From an uncultured bacterium (lineage in GTDB: Bacteria; Vulcanimicrobiota; CADAWZ01), in contig CASEKF010000045.1 of NCBI GenBank assembly GCA_949288455.1, positions 1 to 54,230 of the forward strand: DNA of 54,230 bases, in the 5' to 3' direction. The translations under genes and the position numbers were made by a program. How positions within the stretch are numbered: the stretch's first letter is position 1; each line of letters starts with the position of its first letter. Of the stretch, positions 53,141-54,230 are shown one piece after another. The notes under the pieces were generated by a model. That model saw only the letters and a program-made list of their open reading frames with translations, ran no database searches and was not told the origin of the DNA.

Positions 53141-54230
53141 TTAAAGGGTTATAACTCGGCTTTTAGGCTGCGAGGAAGATAAATATTCATGCAGAACTTT
53201 CGCGACGTCTTTCATTATTGTCGTTTGAAAGCGTTTGTCTTTTAATTTTTTAGCTTCCGAATTATTGCTTATAAAACAAGTTTCAATAATTATCGCGGGC
53301 ATGCGAGAGCGCCGTAAAATATAGTAATTTCCTCTAAATACGCCTCTGTTTTTTAGCTGAAGAGAAGGAGTGATAAAGTTTTTCTCAAAGATTTTTGCCA
53401 ATTTGTAATCTTGTTCTTTTGTCCAATAAACGGAAAAACCTTTAATATTTTTGTTTGTAGACGCGTTGCAATGTACGCTGACAAATATCGTCGCAGAATT
53501 TGAGTTTGCTACGTCCGTTCTGGCTTGAAGCTCCGTCGCGTCCGGGGAATTTGCCCAAGAGACGTCTTTATCCGTAGTTCTCGTATAGATAACGTTATAT
53601 CCGTAATTTTTCAGATAAGAACCAAGTTCCTTCGCAAGGGTTAGATTTACGGTTTTTTCCCTTACATTTTCCAATGCGTTGCATGCTCCGGCGTCGCATC
53701 CGCCATGTCCGGGATCGATTACTATCGTAGCGAATTCCCTTAACGGCAGCCCCGAAGCTCCTACTCCTTTTAATTTGTCGTTTTCGCCCGTGGAATCGAA
53801 AGTTAGCTTGATGCCGTTTTGAGGCGTAGATTCTATCAGAAAGTTGTTTCCCGTGTTAAAACTAAATTTCATAATGCCGTATCCCAATTCGACGAATTCT
53901 ATAGAAATATTTTCCGGAATATTTTCTTGCCATAAGCTATTTTCTTCAGGCGTCATCAGCGGAATTTCCAGAGTTAAGAGCCGCTTATCTTCGTCGTAGT
54001 TCCAGAAATATTGAAAAGGCGCGTCTGCTTCAATAATAAATTGATCGTTTGAAAAACTTGCCTTTTTTAGGCGCGCTCCGGCATAATTCGCCAAAAGATT
54101 AAAGTCGGGCAGAAAGTTTATTTCTATTTTAGACGCTTCTCTAGGCACATTAAAAGGAATTTTCCTATTATGCGGAAGCTTAAATTTTAGGATGGTTCCT
54201 TCCTCAGTAGTTTCCTTTTCCGTAAAAACC
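53141..54230 (-). CDS. N-acetylmuramoyl-L-alanine amidase, Amidase_3 type (5' end outside window)
   Basis: A cell-wall hydrolase cutting the amide between MurNAc and L-Ala. The frame stays open past the apparent GTG start at 54148 right to the window edge, so the true start lies beyond and at least 362 residues are present. The N-terminal portion is a beta-rich AMIN-like domain that targets periplasmic amidases. The C-terminal catalytic domain has VIDPGHGGCDAGA (first zinc His), a Glu in the following helix, FVSVHCNAS (second zinc His) and IIIETCFISN with the catalytic Glu. Such enzymes act in the periplasm during cell separation, and the SPOR protein at 22127 is a functional neighbour. Confidence 0.9.
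   Translation of the reverse strand, partial: VFTEKETTEEGTILKFKLPHNRKIPFNVPREASKIEINFLPDFNLLANYAGARLKKASFSNDQFIIEADAPFQYFWNYDEDKRLLTLEIPLMTPEENSLWQENIPENISIEFVELGYGIMKFSFNTGNNFLIESTPQNGIKLTFDSTGENDKLKGVGASGLPLREFATIVIDPGHGGCDAGACNALENVREKTVNLTLAKELGSYLKNYGYNVIYTRTTDKDVSWANSPDATELQARTDVANSNSATIFVSVHCNASTNKNIKGFSVYWTKEQDYKLAKIFEKNFITPSLQLKNRGVFRGNYYILRRSRMPAIIIETCFISNNSEAKKLKDKRFQTTIMKDVAKVLHEYLSSSQPKSRVITL

Overview
The window looks like core chromosome of a diderm (Gram-negative-type) bacterium with an AT-rich genome. The diderm call rests on a heptose/LPS group (GT9 glycosyltransferase, GT4 glycosyltransferase, HldE-type heptose kinase, LptC, LptB, LptF/G permease), a SPOR-domain protein and an Amidase_3 cell-wall amidase. 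The fused phosphoglycerate kinase-triosephosphate isomerase gene is known from Thermotogales and some other deep-branching phyla. I cannot assign a phylum from sequence reading alone. Start codons are ATG, GTG and, strikingly often, TTG placed after a good Shine-Dalgarno (SD). I see no rRNA, tRNA or CRISPR array.

Layout. 1-8.5 kb: a small membrane protein, gyrB, gyrA, gap and pgk-tpi, with hairpin terminators after gap and pgk-tpi. 8.5-16.2 kb: an accessory-looking stretch with a secreted protein, a small helical protein, nicotinate phosphoribosyltransferase, an EamA-like membrane protein, a guanidino-modifying-enzyme (arginine/agmatine deiminase fold) protein, and a large Met/Gly/Tyr-repeat, His-rich, coiled-coil protein. 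16.2-25.9 kb: PgeF/YfiH, a PhoB-type regulator followed by two histidine kinases, a TagA/WecG glycosyltransferase, a ComF-like phosphoribosyltransferase, a SPOR protein, a RibF-like FAD synthetase lacking a recognisable kinase half, and a large HExxH peptidase. 25.9-27.3 kb: a stand-alone tnpB insertion with its right-end hairpin/guide-RNA region. 27.3-33.4 kb: the heptose/LPS-export genes. 33.4-40.7 kb: a YqgF-like protein, a secreted beta-propeller, an AIM24-family protein, SecA, RF2 with a programmed +1 frameshift, and a YcxB-like protein. 40.8-41.1 kb: a decayed second tnpB. 41.1-45.0 kb: a PHP phosphoesterase and the lower histidine-utilisation genes (ftcD, hutI, fchA). 45.0-54.2 kb: ribosomal protein S1, DNA polymerase I without proofreading residues, a TPR-HD-GYP protein, FtsY, a small orphan protein, and an amidase gene cut by the right edge.

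How the genes work together. gap and pgk-tpi supply consecutive lower-glycolysis steps. ftcD, hutI and fchA convert imidazolonepropionate to glutamate and feed formimino carbon into tetrahydrofolate; hutH and hutU are not in the window. The GT9/GT4/hldE genes would build heptose-containing glycolipid, and lptC-lptB-lptF, which have their own promoter, would export it. The response regulator with two kinases is a likely envelope or phosphate signalling unit.

The least ordinary parts are the TnpB whose second RuvC catalytic position reads Gly instead of Glu, its decayed relative 13 kb away, the deiminase-like protein, and the orphan repeat/coiled-coil protein. Each of the last two has a strong-looking sigma70-type promoter of its own.
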